Below, piece after piece: positions 63,893 to 64,000 of a stretch of 64,000 nucleotides of DNA. The position numbers and the translations under genes are program-made. The stretch lies in assembly GCF_900323885.1 (NCBI RefSeq), contig NZ_OOHJ01000005.1, forward strand, positions 372,001-436,000. The letters run 5' to 3'. The notes beneath the pieces were generated by a model, which was not told where the DNA came from, ran no database searches, and worked only from the letters and a program-made list of their open reading frames with translations. Each line of letters starts with the position of its first letter. Position 1 is the stretch's first letter. Source of the stretch: [Actinomadura] parvosata subsp. kistnae. Lineage in GTDB: Bacteria > Actinomycetota > Actinomycetes > Streptosporangiales > Streptosporangiaceae.

Positions 63893-64000
63893 GGAGGGGA
63901 GGGCGGCCGGTGGCCTGAGCAGCCGGTGCCGCAGCCGCGTGACGAGCGGCGCCACGCGGGTGGCCAGGTCGCGGGCCGCGATGCCGGCCCTGGTGGCGGG
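63890..64000 (-). CDS. C-terminal end of an unidentified protein (cut by window edge)
   Basis: Only the last 36 codons are visible, ending in a TGA at 63890-63892. The residues are Ala/Arg/Leu-rich (ARDLATRVAPLVTRLRHRLLRPP) with a basic helix-like pattern. Third-position GC bias supports coding. Too little to assign a family. Confidence 0.45.
   Translation of the reverse strand, partial: PATRAGIAARDLATRVAPLVTRLRHRLLRPPAALPS

Overview
The window is GC-rich DNA with actinomycete codon use, GTG starts, tight ATGA/GTGA overlaps and Tat-exported hydrolases. Streptosporangiaceae (Nonomuraea-like) is my guess from gene style, not a proof. I recognised no rRNA, tRNA, CRISPR array, IS element or prophage.

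1-28 kb: a plant-polysaccharide region. A PmoA-like protein and a Gfo/Idh/MocA oxidoreductase (partial operon, minus strand) are followed by a LacI regulator. A minus-strand operon then encodes secreted GH127, GH43 and GH62 enzymes. Divergent from it is a plus-strand pair, GH30 xylanase and GH95 fucosidase. After a short housekeeping stretch (alcohol dehydrogenase remnant, MarR plus two SMR pumps, ArsR regulator, L,D-transpeptidase, secreted beta-helix protein, carboxylesterase, small membrane protein) the xylan theme resumes: GH10 xylanase (minus) is divergent from a CE1 esterase - GH43/CBM6 - GH27 operon (plus). Nearly all secreted enzymes carry ricin-type beta-trefoil (CBM13-like) modules. 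Identical palindromes (TGTTAGCGCTAACA) and GAAASTTTC palindromes sit in both divergent control regions.

28-41 kb: two sugar ABC importers, each a binding protein plus two permeases without an ATPase, each next to a LacI regulator. One is joined to a cytosolic GH39 xylosidase; the other follows a tandem-duplicated secreted esterase whose first copy has lost its catalytic residues.

41.5-59.2 kb: the most interesting part. A secreted beta-propeller phytase and an ABC binding protein face a long plus-strand operon containing an inositol dehydrogenase-like protein, inosose dehydratase-like, IolC-like kinase, Cgl0159-family aldolase-like protein, IolD, a Pit-type phosphate transporter and its DUF47 partner, the ABC permease and ATPase, two HAD phosphatases, an inositol-monophosphatase-family enzyme and malonate-semialdehyde dehydrogenase. 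Palindromes of the form TGTC-NN-GACA precede the phytase and lie between the binding protein and the operon. I read this as one phytate / inositol-phosphate utilisation regulon: outside dephosphorylation, uptake of (phospho)inositol, inside dephosphorylation, phosphate handling, and conversion of the ring to acetyl-CoA. IolB and a regulator are not in the window. Two transporter genes here each show a single-base deletion in a G/C run.

Gene junctions in 39-56 kb repeatedly carry 12-30 bp tandem repeats built from the stop or start region of a gene. 59.2-64 kb holds a secreted propeller-like protein, a VOC protein, an FdhF/YdeP-type molybdoenzyme, a Dps protein and a cut-off gene.
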